In this document: positions 8,393-16,498 of the stretch, piece by piece
Layout of the letters: each line of letters starts with the position of its first letter
Numbering within the stretch: position 1 is the first letter of the stretch
Assembly (NCBI RefSeq): GCF_000934755.1
Contig: NZ_KN882175.1
Coordinates: 210,456 to 274,455, forward strand
DNA from: Desulfonatronovibrio magnus
GTDB taxonomy: Bacteria > Desulfobacterota > Desulfovibrionia > Desulfovibrionales > Desulfonatronovibrionaceae
DNA length: 64,000 bases
Direction of reading: 5' to 3'
Position numbers and translations under genes: made by a program
Notes under the pieces: generated by a model
What the model was told of the DNA's origin: nothing
Database searches by the model: none
What the model saw: the letters and a program-made list of their open reading frames with translations, nothing else

Positions 8393-9085
8393 TTAAGTTG
8401 ACAGCCCAGGCACTTTTTTCAAGGCCTTGCCAAACTTGGGATAATTGACCTTAACCCCATCATCAAGGTCGATTTCAATCTTTTCAACTGCCAGGGGATA
8501 AAGAATCTTACGTTCGTAATCCTCAAGATCGTTTATGATCTTCTTGATTTTCTCAATTTCATTTATGGCTCTGGTTTTCTCACTTGATGAGGCATTGGTG
8601 CTGTTGCTCACACCCTTTAAGTGCTGTTTGCGGGAACTTAACTTGACCAGAAACTCGCGCAGATACTTGTTCAAAACAATACTTGCAGTATCAGGCTGAT
8701 AGCGGTGCATGTAGATCAGGGCATTAAAACTGCCCTTGGGGCTGGAAAACATCCAGTAGATGGGCCTTTTTTTATAGCGCCGGACATGGTCGTTGTAAAA
8801 ATCCTTAAGCAGATATTTACGCAGATTTTTGCCCAGAGCCTTTTCAATAAAGCGCAGATTGTCTTCAAAATTCTCCCGGCCAAAGGTGATTTTCAGAAAT
8901 TCTTTGAACCTCTCTGCCAGGTCATCTGTGAACCAGTCACCATCAAGAATGGGAATGACATTTTCTTTGTCCGGGGCAAAGGTTGGCTCAGGAACCTGCT
9001 TCAGATAATCCTCAAAGGTTTCACCCTGATTGGCCAGAATAAGACCTGGCTTATCTAAGGAATATCGGCCGAACATGCAGCAAGT
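8393..9085 (-). pseudogene. pglX: BREX adenine methyltransferase PglX, C-terminal remnant
   Basis: About 230 residues match the C-terminus of PglX (about 1200 residues): CMFGRYSLDKPGLILANQGE, FLKDFYNDHVRRYKKRPIYW, SSPKGSFNALIYMHRY and DLDDGVKVNYPKFGKALKKV, ending at the natural stop. The methyltransferase domain with its NPPY motif is missing. Upstream the sequence runs directly into the last codons of brxA in another frame, so a deletion removed brxB, brxC and most of pglX. The remnant has no start of its own with a ribosome-binding site and is probably not made. Confidence 0.88.
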
Positions 9086-9653
9086 ATAAGTCCTGTTTCT
9101 GCTGAGCTGCCAATAAATCTGCCAGTTCACTACTGATAATGGCAGGCAATATCTGATGCTGCGCCGTGATCAACTGAGCCTCCCGCATCATCCTGAAAAG
9201 TACCTGGCGCAATTTCAGCCTGGTTGCAGGCTTTATTCTGTCTAAGCTGTCATCCCATTCCGCTTTTGCATTAAAAAACATATCAAATTCTTCATGAGGA
9301 ATATCCGGACGAAAGGTGATATAGCGTTCTCTCAAAATCTCAGTGGCAAATTCACGAATAAATTGATGGGCTCTGCAGACACCCACCCACAGCAGGTATC
9401 CTTTTTCCAGGTCAGAAGTATGTCTGAAATATTCAATTTCATTTGATGACAGGGTCTTGAGGCGGGAGCAAATCTGGCCGGATATTTTTTGTGAACTGGC
9501 TGACGAACGAAGCTGAAGAAGGTTCTGATCCATTACCTTTTTTCTTACCCTGTCCCAGTCAGGCAGGTCAGAATAAAGGTCAATAAACATGGAGGACTCA
9601 AATATAAAAAGCCCCCCAGTGGTAAATGACATGGAATATTTCTTTGGTGGCAT
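9051..9653 (-). CDS. brxA: BREX protein BrxA (DUF1819), last residues replaced
   Basis: A 200-residue protein with the BrxA pattern YSMSFTTGGLFIFESSMF, LLQLRSSASSQKISGQI, SRLKTLS, YLLWVGVCRAHQFIREFA, FFNAKAEWDDSLDRI and KLRQVLFRMMREA. BrxA is a small DNA-binding helical protein, first gene of type 1 BREX operons. Homology ends near residue 190; the final DLYLLHVRPIFLR is mostly pglX sequence read out of frame because of the deletion junction at about 9075-9090. The fold may survive. Transcribed away from tRNA-Leu, toward the other BREX remnants. Confidence 0.88.
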   Translation of the reverse strand: MPPKKYSMSFTTGGLFIFESSMFIDLYSDLPDWDRVRKKVMDQNLLQLRSSASSQKISGQICSRLKTLSSNEIEYFRHTSDLEKGYLLWVGVCRAHQFIREFATEILRERYITFRPDIPHEEFDMFFNAKAEWDDSLDRIKPATRLKLRQVLFRMMREAQLITAQHQILPAIISSELADLLAAQQKQDLYLLHVRPIFLR

Positions 9654-9834
9654 TCTTCAGTTTTTAAGCTGTTATATGTTCATTTACAGAATTCTTAGAC
9701 AGATCACAGAAAATTCTGAAAATCTACATACCTTTAGAGGGAAAAATAGGTGACCATTGCAGGATGATTTTTGTGTGCATTTTTTTATCGTAAAAATACG
9801 GGGAGAGAATGGGGAGAGATTGTCATGAAATAAA

Positions 9835-9865
9835 AAAGGGTTCAAGCTAAGTGCCTGAACCCTTT
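9835..9865 (-). terminator. Rho-independent terminator after secG-tRNA-Leu
   Basis: A perfect 10-bp stem, AAAGGGTTCA / TGAACCCTTT, with an 11-base loop is followed on the minus strand by TTTTTTAT. It lies 10 bases past the tRNA 3' end and would stop read-through from secG and the tRNA into the BREX remnant. Confidence 0.85.
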
Positions 9866-9874
9866 GAGTTTTTT

Positions 9875-9960
9875 TGGTGCCGAAGGGGGGACTCGAACCC
9901 CCACGGGCGTGGCCCACTACCCCCTCAAGATAGCGTGTCTACCAGTTCCACCACTTCGGC
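9875..9960 (-). tRNA. tRNA-Leu(GAG)
   Basis: An 86-nt cloverleaf with long variable arm: acceptor stem GCCGAAG / CTTCGGC, discriminator A and encoded CCA; D-arm TGGTGGAACTGGTAGACACG; anticodon stem-loop CTATC-TTGAGGG-GGTAG (anticodon GAG, reading CUU/CUC); T-arm GGGGG-TTCGAGT-CCCCC. It lies just downstream of secG, a common arrangement. Its 3' end faces the BREX/integrase region, making it the likely island integration site. Confidence 0.95.
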
Positions 9961-10026
9961 ACTATTGGGAAAGTCGAAATAACGAATGCGGTTAATATAA
10001 TGTCTTTCTGATTTTGTCCAGCATTT

Positions 10027-10371
10027 TTATTGAGTTGCTGGTGCGGAATTTTCCTCAGTTTCTATGGGAGTCTGCACTGGCAGAGACGGAGTCATTTCAT
10101 CTCTTCTGGTCTCATCCAGAATAATCGAGCTTGGCTGAGTAGTATGCTTTTTGGCACTCATGTAGGTAAAGGTAAGAGAAGTGCAGAAAAAAACAGCAGC
10201 CACTCCTACAGTAAGCTTGGTCAGAATTCCTCCAGCTCCGCTGCTGCCGAACAGGCTGCCGCCGCCCCCGCCAAATATGACACCCATGCCCTGCTGCCCT
10301 GACTGCAATAGAACAAGAACAACCAGCGTGATGCAGGATATAATGTGAATTGTTATGATAAGAGTTTGCAA
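10027..10371 (-). CDS. secG: Protein-export membrane protein SecG
   Basis: A 114-residue SecG, the small membrane subunit of SecYEG. It has an N-terminal membrane helix (TLIITIHIISCITLVVLVLL), the conserved Gly-rich loop (QQGMGVIFGGGGG, LFGSSGAGG) and a second helix (LTVGVAAVFFCTSLTFTYM). The hydrophilic C-terminal tail is of ordinary length. It is downstream of tpiA with a strong terminator hairpin between them, so it may depend on partial read-through or its own promoter; tRNA-Leu follows 66 bases on. Confidence 0.93.
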   Translation of the reverse strand: MQTLIITIHIISCITLVVLVLLQSGQQGMGVIFGGGGGSLFGSSGAGGILTKLTVGVAAVFFCTSLTFTYMSAKKHTTQPSSIILDETRRDEMTPSLPVQTPIETEENSAPATQ

Positions 10372-10402
10372 GAAACGCCTCCGTAAGGAAAATTAAAAAA
10401 AA

Positions 10403-10431
10403 TGGATCAGTTCAGACCACTAAACAGATCC
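10403..10431 (-). terminator. Terminator between tpiA and secG
   Basis: On the minus strand TGGATCTGTTTAG and CTGAACTGATCCA form a stem of about 12 pairs with one bulge-like mismatch and a short loop, followed by eight T residues. Confidence 0.75.
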
Positions 10432-10441
10432 AAAAAAATAC

Positions 10442-11194
10442 TTAAGCTGTGACAATCTTTGAAAAGGAATCAGCCTTCAAACTCGCACCTCCTACCAGCA
10501 CACCATCTACATTGTCAAGAGAAATAATAGTAGCGCAATTATCAGGCTTTACACTGCCTCCATATAAAATCCGAATATCCTTGCCTTCTTGCTGGTTCGG
10601 TTCAAGCCAGGAGCGAATCAGATCGTGAGCCTGGGCAATGTCCTCAGGTCCGGCAGTTTCCCCCGTTCCAATGGCCCATACTGGTTCATAGGCAATAATA
10701 AAGTTTTCGGCCTTGACCTGTCCTGCCCTCGCAAGACCTTTTTCGAGCTGTCCAAGAAGAACCTGTTCAACCAATCCCTGCTTTCGCTCTTCAATGGTTT
10801 CTCCAATACATAATATGATCTTTAAATTACTATTAAGACCATATAATACCTTTTCAGCCAGAAAATCATCTCTCTCACCAAGGACATGCCTTCGTTCAGA
10901 GTGGCCGACCAGGGCAAAAGAGCAACCACAGTCAGTCAATTGCTGCGGGCTTATCTCGCCTGTATATGCACCCTCCTGCTCCGGATAAAAATTCTGGCCT
11001 CCAAGAAAATACCCAGTTTGTCCGGCAAGCATTTCACTTACACCGTAAAGAGCAGTAAAAGGGGGAATAAGCAAAACTTCCCGGTCGTCGGGTAATTTAT
11101 CGCCTACTGCCACCACCAGCTCCCTTGCTGTGCGGCTGGCATCATCTCTGGTTTTGTACATTTTCCAGTTGGCAGCCATAATTTTTTTTAACAT
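10442..11194 (-). CDS. tpiA: Triosephosphate isomerase
   Basis: A 250-residue TIM that interconverts dihydroxyacetone phosphate and glyceraldehyde-3-phosphate in glycolysis/gluconeogenesis. ANWKMYK near the N-terminus supplies the substrate-binding Asn and Lys, GHSERR (97-102) carries the catalytic His, and YEPVWAIGTG (169-178) the catalytic Glu and flexible loop. The phosphate-binding LYGGSVKPDN and VLVGGASL are in place. Length is normal. It follows pgk on the same strand; a 151-bp MITE lies in the 290-base gap. Confidence 0.97.
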   Translation of the reverse strand: MLKKIMAANWKMYKTRDDASRTARELVVAVGDKLPDDREVLLIPPFTALYGVSEMLAGQTGYFLGGQNFYPEQEGAYTGEISPQQLTDCGCSFALVGHSERRHVLGERDDFLAEKVLYGLNSNLKIILCIGETIEERKQGLVEQVLLGQLEKGLARAGQVKAENFIIAYEPVWAIGTGETAGPEDIAQAHDLIRSWLEPNQQEGKDIRILYGGSVKPDNCATIISLDNVDGVLVGGASLKADSFSKIVTA

Positions 11195-11267
11195 TTTATT
11201 TGAACTCCCATATCATACTCATTTAAAAATAATTCTGATCTTAATTTGAATCAGCGGTTTGCCAGGA

Positions 11268-11418
11268 GGGAGCATTACGCGTTTCTGAAAAGTCAATTGG
11301 GGACAGTCCCGAAGCCAGGGACAGTCCCCGTGCCAAGCCGTCGCAATCGGGTTTTAAGTCCATAATAGCTATGACATACAGCTCGAATTTATAGTTTTCA
11401 GAAACGCGTAATGCTCCC
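11268..11418. mobile_element. MITE family R1, copy 1 (151 bp)
   Basis: Ends are perfect 24-bp inverted repeats starting GGGAGCATTACGCGTTTC. The flanking 8-mers TGCCAGGA (11260-11267) and TGCCGGGA (11419-11426) match at 7 of 8 positions and look like a target duplication. The interior contains a GGGGAC..GTCCCC double palindrome. Copy 2 (26145-26295) has the same length. No coding capacity. Confidence 0.85.
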
Positions 11419-11484
11419 TGCCGGGATTGATCCCGAACAACTTAAAATAAATCTGTACCTGCTTTGGCCATATTCAGCAACTGC

Positions 11485-12663
11485 TCAACCTTTCTGCTGT
11501 AAAGCCTGGAACCCGGGCAATACTTTGCCTTCGAGAAATTCCATAAATGAACCTCCACCTGTAGAAATGAAGCTGAACTTTTCAGTTATGTTCATTTTAT
11601 GTATCAAAGCATCAGTATCACCTCCGCCAACTATGGTTTCAGCAGGCAAATCACCCACCAGATCTGCAATATTGTAAGACCCTTGGGCAAAGGTTCTGTT
11701 TTCAAATGCTCCCATGGGGCCATTCCAGACGATGGTTCCAGCTTTGGTCAAAACTTCGGCAAATAAAGTGCATGAAGCCGGGCCGATATCTAAGGCCATT
11801 TTATCTGAAGGAATGTTTTGAAAAGGAACTACCTCTGCACCGTCCTGAATGTCCACACCATCACCAGCAATAAAGTCAACCGGCAGGTAAAAACCAACTT
11901 TTTTATCTCTGGCATTCTGCATTATGACCTGGGCTTCATCCAGTAAGTGATCTTCTACAAGAGATTTGCCTACATCATATCCCATAGCCTTTATGAAGGT
12001 ATTGGCCATGGCACCTCCAATAATCATGGAGTTAACCTTATCCATGAGATTGTTCAGAACTCCAAGTTTGGAAGATACTTTTGCGCCTCCGGAAATTAAT
12101 ATAAACGGTCTGGCAGGGTCAACAATTCTGGACAGATACTCCCACTCCTTTTTCAGCAAAAGACCACCCATGCACTGCTCAAAATGATCGGTAATGCCTA
12201 CTACAGAAGCATGTGCTCTGTGGGAAACTCCAAAAGCATCATTCACGTAGGCCTGGCCCAGTTTAGCCAGCTGCGCGGAAAATTCAGAATCATTTTTTTG
12301 TTCACCCTCATGGAACCGCAAGTTCTCCAGCATAAGGACCTGCCCGGGTTTCAAAGCTTGGGCCATGGCTTCTGTTTCAGAACCAATACAGTCTGGAGCC
12401 AGTGCAACATCTATTTCCAACAGTTCAGAAAGTCTTGCAGCAACAGGTTTCAATGAAAGATCCGGCACTATTTTTCCCTTGGGTTTGCCGAGATGCGAAC
12501 AAATTATCAGAGAAGCGTTCTTTTCAAGAGCAAGCTTAAGAGTTGGAATGCTGGCCTTAATGCGATTGTCATCCTGAATTTCCTGGTTCTTGATGGGTAC
12601 ATTGTAATCGACCCTGATAAGAAGTTTTTTACCGCCAATATCTTCTGTATCAATAAATTTCAT
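11485..12663 (-). CDS. pgk: Phosphoglycerate kinase
   Basis: A 392-residue PGK, transferring phosphate from 1,3-bisphosphoglycerate to ADP. The start at 12663 is chosen over an upstream ATG at 12693 because GGAG lies 8 bases before it and the protein then begins MKFIDTEDIGGKKLLIRVDYNVP as in the family. Substrate-binding SHLGKPKG, NDAFGVSHRAHAS and nucleotide-binding VWNGPMGAFE and GGGDTDALI are intact. It heads a pgk-tpiA-secG run on the minus strand. Confidence 0.97.
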   Translation of the reverse strand: MKFIDTEDIGGKKLLIRVDYNVPIKNQEIQDDNRIKASIPTLKLALEKNASLIICSHLGKPKGKIVPDLSLKPVAARLSELLEIDVALAPDCIGSETEAMAQALKPGQVLMLENLRFHEGEQKNDSEFSAQLAKLGQAYVNDAFGVSHRAHASVVGITDHFEQCMGGLLLKKEWEYLSRIVDPARPFILISGGAKVSSKLGVLNNLMDKVNSMIIGGAMANTFIKAMGYDVGKSLVEDHLLDEAQVIMQNARDKKVGFYLPVDFIAGDGVDIQDGAEVVPFQNIPSDKMALDIGPASCTLFAEVLTKAGTIVWNGPMGAFENRTFAQGSYNIADLVGDLPAETIVGGGDTDALIHKMNITEKFSFISTGGGSFMEFLEGKVLPGFQALQQKG

Positions 12664-12820
12664 AATATCTCCATATGGTTGATGGTTCTTCATTAACTAA
12701 TCAAACGGTTATCGTTACTGAAGGTTGTTAAACCATAAAGAATAAAATTTCAACACTGAGTCGACAGTGAATTAAAAAGATTTCGCCTCTTGCGCAAGTG
12801 GTTCAGGTTAAAAAAACGAG

Positions 12821-12848
12821 AAAGGGCGAACACAAGGTTCGCCCTTTT
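12821..12848 (-). terminator. Terminator of the liv/paaK operon
   Basis: A perfect 11-bp stem AAAGGGCGAAC / GTTCGCCCTTT with a 5-base loop lies between paaK and the pgk promoter region. On the minus strand it is followed by TTTCTCGTTTTTTT. It lies about 50 bases past the paaK stop. Confidence 0.88.
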
Positions 12849-12899
12849 GAAAAAAACGCTATGATCAGGGACAGCTTTTATAAAAATATATAGCCGCAT

Positions 12900-14165
12900 C
12901 TACTCCCAGGATCTTTTATCTTCAATACCAGATCCCTTCTCAAACATTTCGTGACCATCCTCCAGCACATGCACCTCGGCCCGTAACTTAATTTTTTCCT
13001 GAAAAGTTTTGGAAACCTTCAGGGTATCCGTATCTCTTGAGCAGCAAAGGTATAAACTTATTTTATCCTTTCCACCTGGGTTGGTGGTCACAATTTTCCA
13101 TGTTTTGATATCAGGAAAAACTGAAAGAGCCTGTGCCACCTGTGCCGGATATACAAACTGTCCTTTGACCTTGACTGTATCATCCACTCTGCCCATAATA
13201 CCCTGAAGACGCGGGCTTTTACGCCCACAGGGGCATGGATCTTCTGTAATTACAGACAAGTCGCCTGTAGCGAGACGTATGAGCGGATAGTCAGGATTAA
13301 ATGGAGTAACCACAACCTCACCTGGTTGCCCCGGAGACAAAGGTTTTCTGGTCTCTGGATCACAAACTTCCACATGACACCTGCTTGAAAGATGCATGCC
13401 GGACTTCTCCGGACACTCATAGGCAATACAGCCCAGATCAGCAGTGCCATACCCCTGCCTGACCAGCATACCGAAACGTTCTTCAAGTTCGCTTCTGAGA
13501 GTCTCTGACAGCTTTTCTGCAGCTACAAAGGCCACTCTTAATTTAAAGTCCTTTTTTAAGTCCAGACCATTTTTTTCAGCCTTATCTGCGATAATCTTGA
13601 GAAAACTGGCCATACCAACAAATCCATTAACCCCAAGCCTGGTCATGACGTCAATCTGACCTTCAGTATTGCCTGGTCCGGCAGGAAAAACAGCGCATCC
13701 AATCTCATGCAAAGGCTCTTCCATCATCAACCCTGCAGGAGTGAAGTGATAGCTGAAGGTCATCTGTACAACATCCCTACTGCGAAAGCCTGCCGCATAA
13801 AATGCCTCAGCAAATCCCCAGAAATCCTTTTTTCTTGCCTCAGGATCCACAATAGGTCCGGGCGACATGAAAATATGGCGCAGTTCTCCTAAATCACAGG
13901 CCAGCAAACCACCCAAACGGCTGTCCTGAGTTTGCAGATGCACAAGGTCTTTCTTGGGCAGTACAGGAATTTTGTCCCAGTCACCCAGTCCTTTAATATC
14001 TTCAGCATTCAAGCCAGCCTTTTCAAGTCTTTGCCTGAAGGCAGGCGAATAGCTGCAGGCGTGATGCAGCAGTGTTTGAAGATTTTCCCAGACATGCCTC
14101 TGACGCTCAGAAGCGCTCTGAACTTCCTGATCATTGTAATAACCTGTTGATCTATCCTTATTCAT
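12900..14165 (-). CDS. Phenylacetate-CoA ligase family protein (PaaK-like)
   Basis: A 421-residue AMP-forming ligase of the PaaK family, which activates aryl-acetic or related acids as CoA thioesters. The family start (YNDQEVQSASERQRHVWENL), MSPGPIVDPEARKKDF, RQGYGTADLGCIAYEC (adenylate binding) and LATGDLSVITEDPCPCGR followed by GRVDDTVKVKGQFVYP (C-terminal hinge) are present. The SSGTTG-type loop is replaced by MSPGP, a variant I have seen in these liv-linked paralogues but cannot check. It is the last gene of the Liv operon, 29 bases after livF, which suggests a role linked to the imported substrate. The true substrate is unknown. Confidence 0.85.
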   Translation of the reverse strand: MNKDRSTGYYNDQEVQSASERQRHVWENLQTLLHHACSYSPAFRQRLEKAGLNAEDIKGLGDWDKIPVLPKKDLVHLQTQDSRLGGLLACDLGELRHIFMSPGPIVDPEARKKDFWGFAEAFYAAGFRSRDVVQMTFSYHFTPAGLMMEEPLHEIGCAVFPAGPGNTEGQIDVMTRLGVNGFVGMASFLKIIADKAEKNGLDLKKDFKLRVAFVAAEKLSETLRSELEERFGMLVRQGYGTADLGCIAYECPEKSGMHLSSRCHVEVCDPETRKPLSPGQPGEVVVTPFNPDYPLIRLATGDLSVITEDPCPCGRKSPRLQGIMGRVDDTVKVKGQFVYPAQVAQALSVFPDIKTWKIVTTNPGGKDKISLYLCCSRDTDTLKVSKTFQEKIKLRAEVHVLEDGHEMFEKGSGIEDKRSWE

Positions 14166-14194
14166 GTAATCAATCCATTGGTTTGTAAAGGCTG

Positions 14195-14992
14195 TTATCC
14201 AAGCCAGCGTTTTCTACGTCTGTAATGCTTCACATCCCGGTAACTACGCTTTTCTCCAGTTTTGCCGATGCCGAGATAAAATTCCTGAACATCTGGATTT
14301 TCAAGCAGGCTCTTTGCCCTGCCATCCATAACTATCCGTCCGTTTTCCAGAATATAACCATGACTCGAAATACTCAGAGCAGCCCTGGCATTCTGCTCAA
14401 CAAGCAAAATGGTTACTCCCTCTTCACTGTTTACTCTTTTGATAATCTCGAAAATCTCTTCCACAAGCAAAGGGGCAAGCCCAAGAGAAGGCTCATCAAG
14501 CAAAAGCAATTTAGGCTTAGCCATTAGTGCCCTGCCAATGGCCAGCATCTGCTGTTCCCCACCGGACAGATATCCGGCCAGCTGCTTTCTGCGCTCCTTA
14601 AGCCGGGGAAAATATTCATAGACCATTTCTTTTGATACGGAAAACTCACTCTTAGGGCGAATGAAACCCCCGCATTTGAGATTTTCTTCAACATTCAGGT
14701 CTTCAAATATTCTACGGCCCTCCATGACCTGGAAAATGCCGAGACGGACAATTTTTTCCGGCCATAATTTATGAATGGGCTGCTCATCATAAAATATGGA
14801 TCCCTCGGTTATTTCGCCGTCTTCTGTTGCCAGCAGCCCGGAAATAGACTTAAGAGTTGTTGATTTGCCTGCGCCATTGGATCCCAGCAATGCTGTTATG
14901 GAACCCCTTTCCACCTTGATGGATAGTCCTTTAAGCACCAGGACAACATCATTGTAAACAACTTCAAGGTTCTCAACACTGAGTATGTTCAA
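14195..14992 (-). CDS. livF: Liv-type ABC transporter ATP-binding protein (LivF)
   Basis: One of two ATPases of a branched-chain amino-acid type (HAAT) importer. Walker A GSNGAGKST, signature YLSGGEQQM, Walker B LLLLDEPSLGLAP and H-loop VEQNA are intact. At 265 residues it is about 25 longer than E. coli LivF; the extra C-terminus (SYRDVKHYRRRKRWLG) is strongly basic. It is 29 bases ahead of paaK and separated from livK by a 315-base gap with a 7-bp tandem array. Confidence 0.93.
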   Translation of the reverse strand: MNILSVENLEVVYNDVVLVLKGLSIKVERGSITALLGSNGAGKSTTLKSISGLLATEDGEITEGSIFYDEQPIHKLWPEKIVRLGIFQVMEGRRIFEDLNVEENLKCGGFIRPKSEFSVSKEMVYEYFPRLKERRKQLAGYLSGGEQQMLAIGRALMAKPKLLLLDEPSLGLAPLLVEEIFEIIKRVNSEEGVTILLVEQNARAALSISSHGYILENGRIVMDGRAKSLLENPDVQEFYLGIGKTGEKRSYRDVKHYRRRKRWLG

Positions 14993-15073
14993 ACCTTATC
15001 TCCGTTGATGTTATTATAGTTAATACCGTCAAGCTCCAAAACTTGGAGCTCTATTTTTCTTCTGTCAAAAAAG

Positions 15074-15096
15074 ATGCAATACGCGTTTCTGAAATA
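15074..15096. repeat. Solitary end of MITE family R1
   Basis: GCAATACGCGTTTCTGAAA matches the R1 terminal repeat at all but one base; no partner end or interior follows. It is probably a relic of an excised or deleted copy, in the livF-livK gap. Confidence 0.6.
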
Positions 15097-15159
15097 AATG
15101 AACTGTTTGTTTAGCTGAATCTGTTTAGCTATTGATGACACCTTAGCCCAGAGACAGGC

Positions 15160-15291
15160 TCTTCAGCATCTTCCAGCCTTCAGCCTTCAGCCTTCAGCCT
15201 TCAGTCTCCAGCCTTCAGCCTTCAGTCTCCAGCCTTCAGCCTTCAGTCTCCAGCCTTCAGCCTTCAGCCTTCAGTCTGCAGTCTTCAGCCC
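15160..15291. repeat. Heptanucleotide tandem array (CCTTCAG)n
   Basis: About 17 units of a 7-bp motif CCTTCAG, alternating with TCTCCAG so that a 21-bp higher-order period appears in the middle. It ends 16 bases before the livK stop codon. No coding role is seen; it is a candidate variable-number repeat. Confidence 0.9.
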
Positions 15292-15307
15292 AGAAAAAAC
15301 TATAAAG

Positions 15308-16471
15308 CTATTTCCCAAGCCAGTCATCACGTCTTTCAAGCTCTTCTTCAGCCAGTAGCTCCATACCATCCTGATGCAGACGATAAATATAAACCGACAT
15401 ATTAGGTCTGTGATCATCAGGATAAAAGCTGACTGCAGGGGTTAACCCCATAGGATCGAAGTCACGCAAAGTCCTTACTGCATCGCGAATGCCAGATCCG
15501 TTGAGCTCATCATTCTCCATAGCTATTCTGATGCCCTCTGCCATAACCAGCATGGAAGCAAATCCCCTTATATAATGAGTCATTTGAGGTCTGCCGCCTG
15601 TAATCTCCTCGATGACAGCCATTCCAGGAACATCTGCACCGTAAATTACTCCTGTCTGCAGACCAAGGTGCCCGTTTACAGAACTGCCGGCCAGCGACAG
15701 CAGCTGCTCATCACTACCCCAGATATTGGTGATGAAAACAGCATCCATATTAAGACGTTCAGCATCTTTCAGGATTACTGCTGTTGAAGAAATGGTCCCA
15801 CCAACCCATACGTAATCAGGCTTGTTTCTATTTAGTCTGATAAGCTGTGTGGTAGCGTCCATATCCCCAAGGCCAACATTTTCTTCGCCCACTATCTCAA
15901 ACCCAAGCTCCCGGGCATACTCACGCCCAGCAGGTATGGGAGCCAGACCATAGGGATGGTTTGGATAAACAAAAGCAAGCCTGGGAGCACGATCTTTGTC
16001 CCAGTTACGATGCAGATAGTTAAGTACTCCACGCAATTGAGTTGAATAGTCTGCAGCAATAAAAAAATTATACGGAGCAACATTGGGGTCAGTCAGATGG
16101 GCTGAGTAAGACGCGGAAAATGTCGGGATGCGGTCTCTTGCCACCTGACGAACAAGCGCTTCAGTGTCAGCTGTTCCCCAGCCCTGCAGGGCCACCATAC
16201 CCTGGCTCTTGAATCTGTTATAGGCTGCCAGAGCCTGCTGCACATTGTAGGCATAATCCACCTGCATCAAATGAATCTTCTGACCATTAATACCGCCTTG
16301 ATCATTAATGTATTTGACAGCATCCTTGACTCCATCGGCATAAGGCCTTCCAACATCAGAGGTTGCACCGCTGAGATCTGAAATCAGTCCAATTCTAATC
16401 TCTGCCTGAGCGACTCCTGAAAAACAGGCCATTATAGTTGCCAATAAGATAAACTGCATGAATCGTTTCAT
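15308..16471 (-). CDS. Periplasmic substrate-binding protein of a Liv-type ABC transporter
   Basis: A 387-residue type I periplasmic binding protein (Peripla_BP_6). A signal peptide is clear (MKRFMQFILLATIMACFSG, cleavage after AQA at about 23), followed by IRIGLISDLSGATSDVG. Other family segments are NGQKIHLMQVDYAYN, FSASYSAHLTD and YPNHPYGLAP. The ligand may be a branched-chain amino acid, another amino acid or an aromatic acid; binding residues cannot be assigned by eye. The gene lies 27 bases after livM. Confidence 0.9.
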   Translation of the reverse strand: MKRFMQFILLATIMACFSGVAQAEIRIGLISDLSGATSDVGRPYADGVKDAVKYINDQGGINGQKIHLMQVDYAYNVQQALAAYNRFKSQGMVALQGWGTADTEALVRQVARDRIPTFSASYSAHLTDPNVAPYNFFIAADYSTQLRGVLNYLHRNWDKDRAPRLAFVYPNHPYGLAPIPAGREYARELGFEIVGEENVGLGDMDATTQLIRLNRNKPDYVWVGGTISSTAVILKDAERLNMDAVFITNIWGSDEQLLSLAGSSVNGHLGLQTGVIYGADVPGMAVIEEITGGRPQMTHYIRGFASMLVMAEGIRIAMENDELNGSGIRDAVRTLRDFDPMGLTPAVSFYPDDHRPNMSVYIYRLHQDGMELLAEEELERRDDWLGK

Positions 16472-16498
16472 AACAACCCCCCATAGAAAAGTAAGATA

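Noticed and set aside
9684-9917. A minus-strand frame covering the tRNA-Leu 3' half and its terminator
   Set aside because: It overlaps a certain tRNA and a terminator hairpin and has no protein-like features.
15160-15291. Possible CRISPR array
   Set aside because: The units are 7 bp and contiguous, with no unique spacers and no cas genes nearby.
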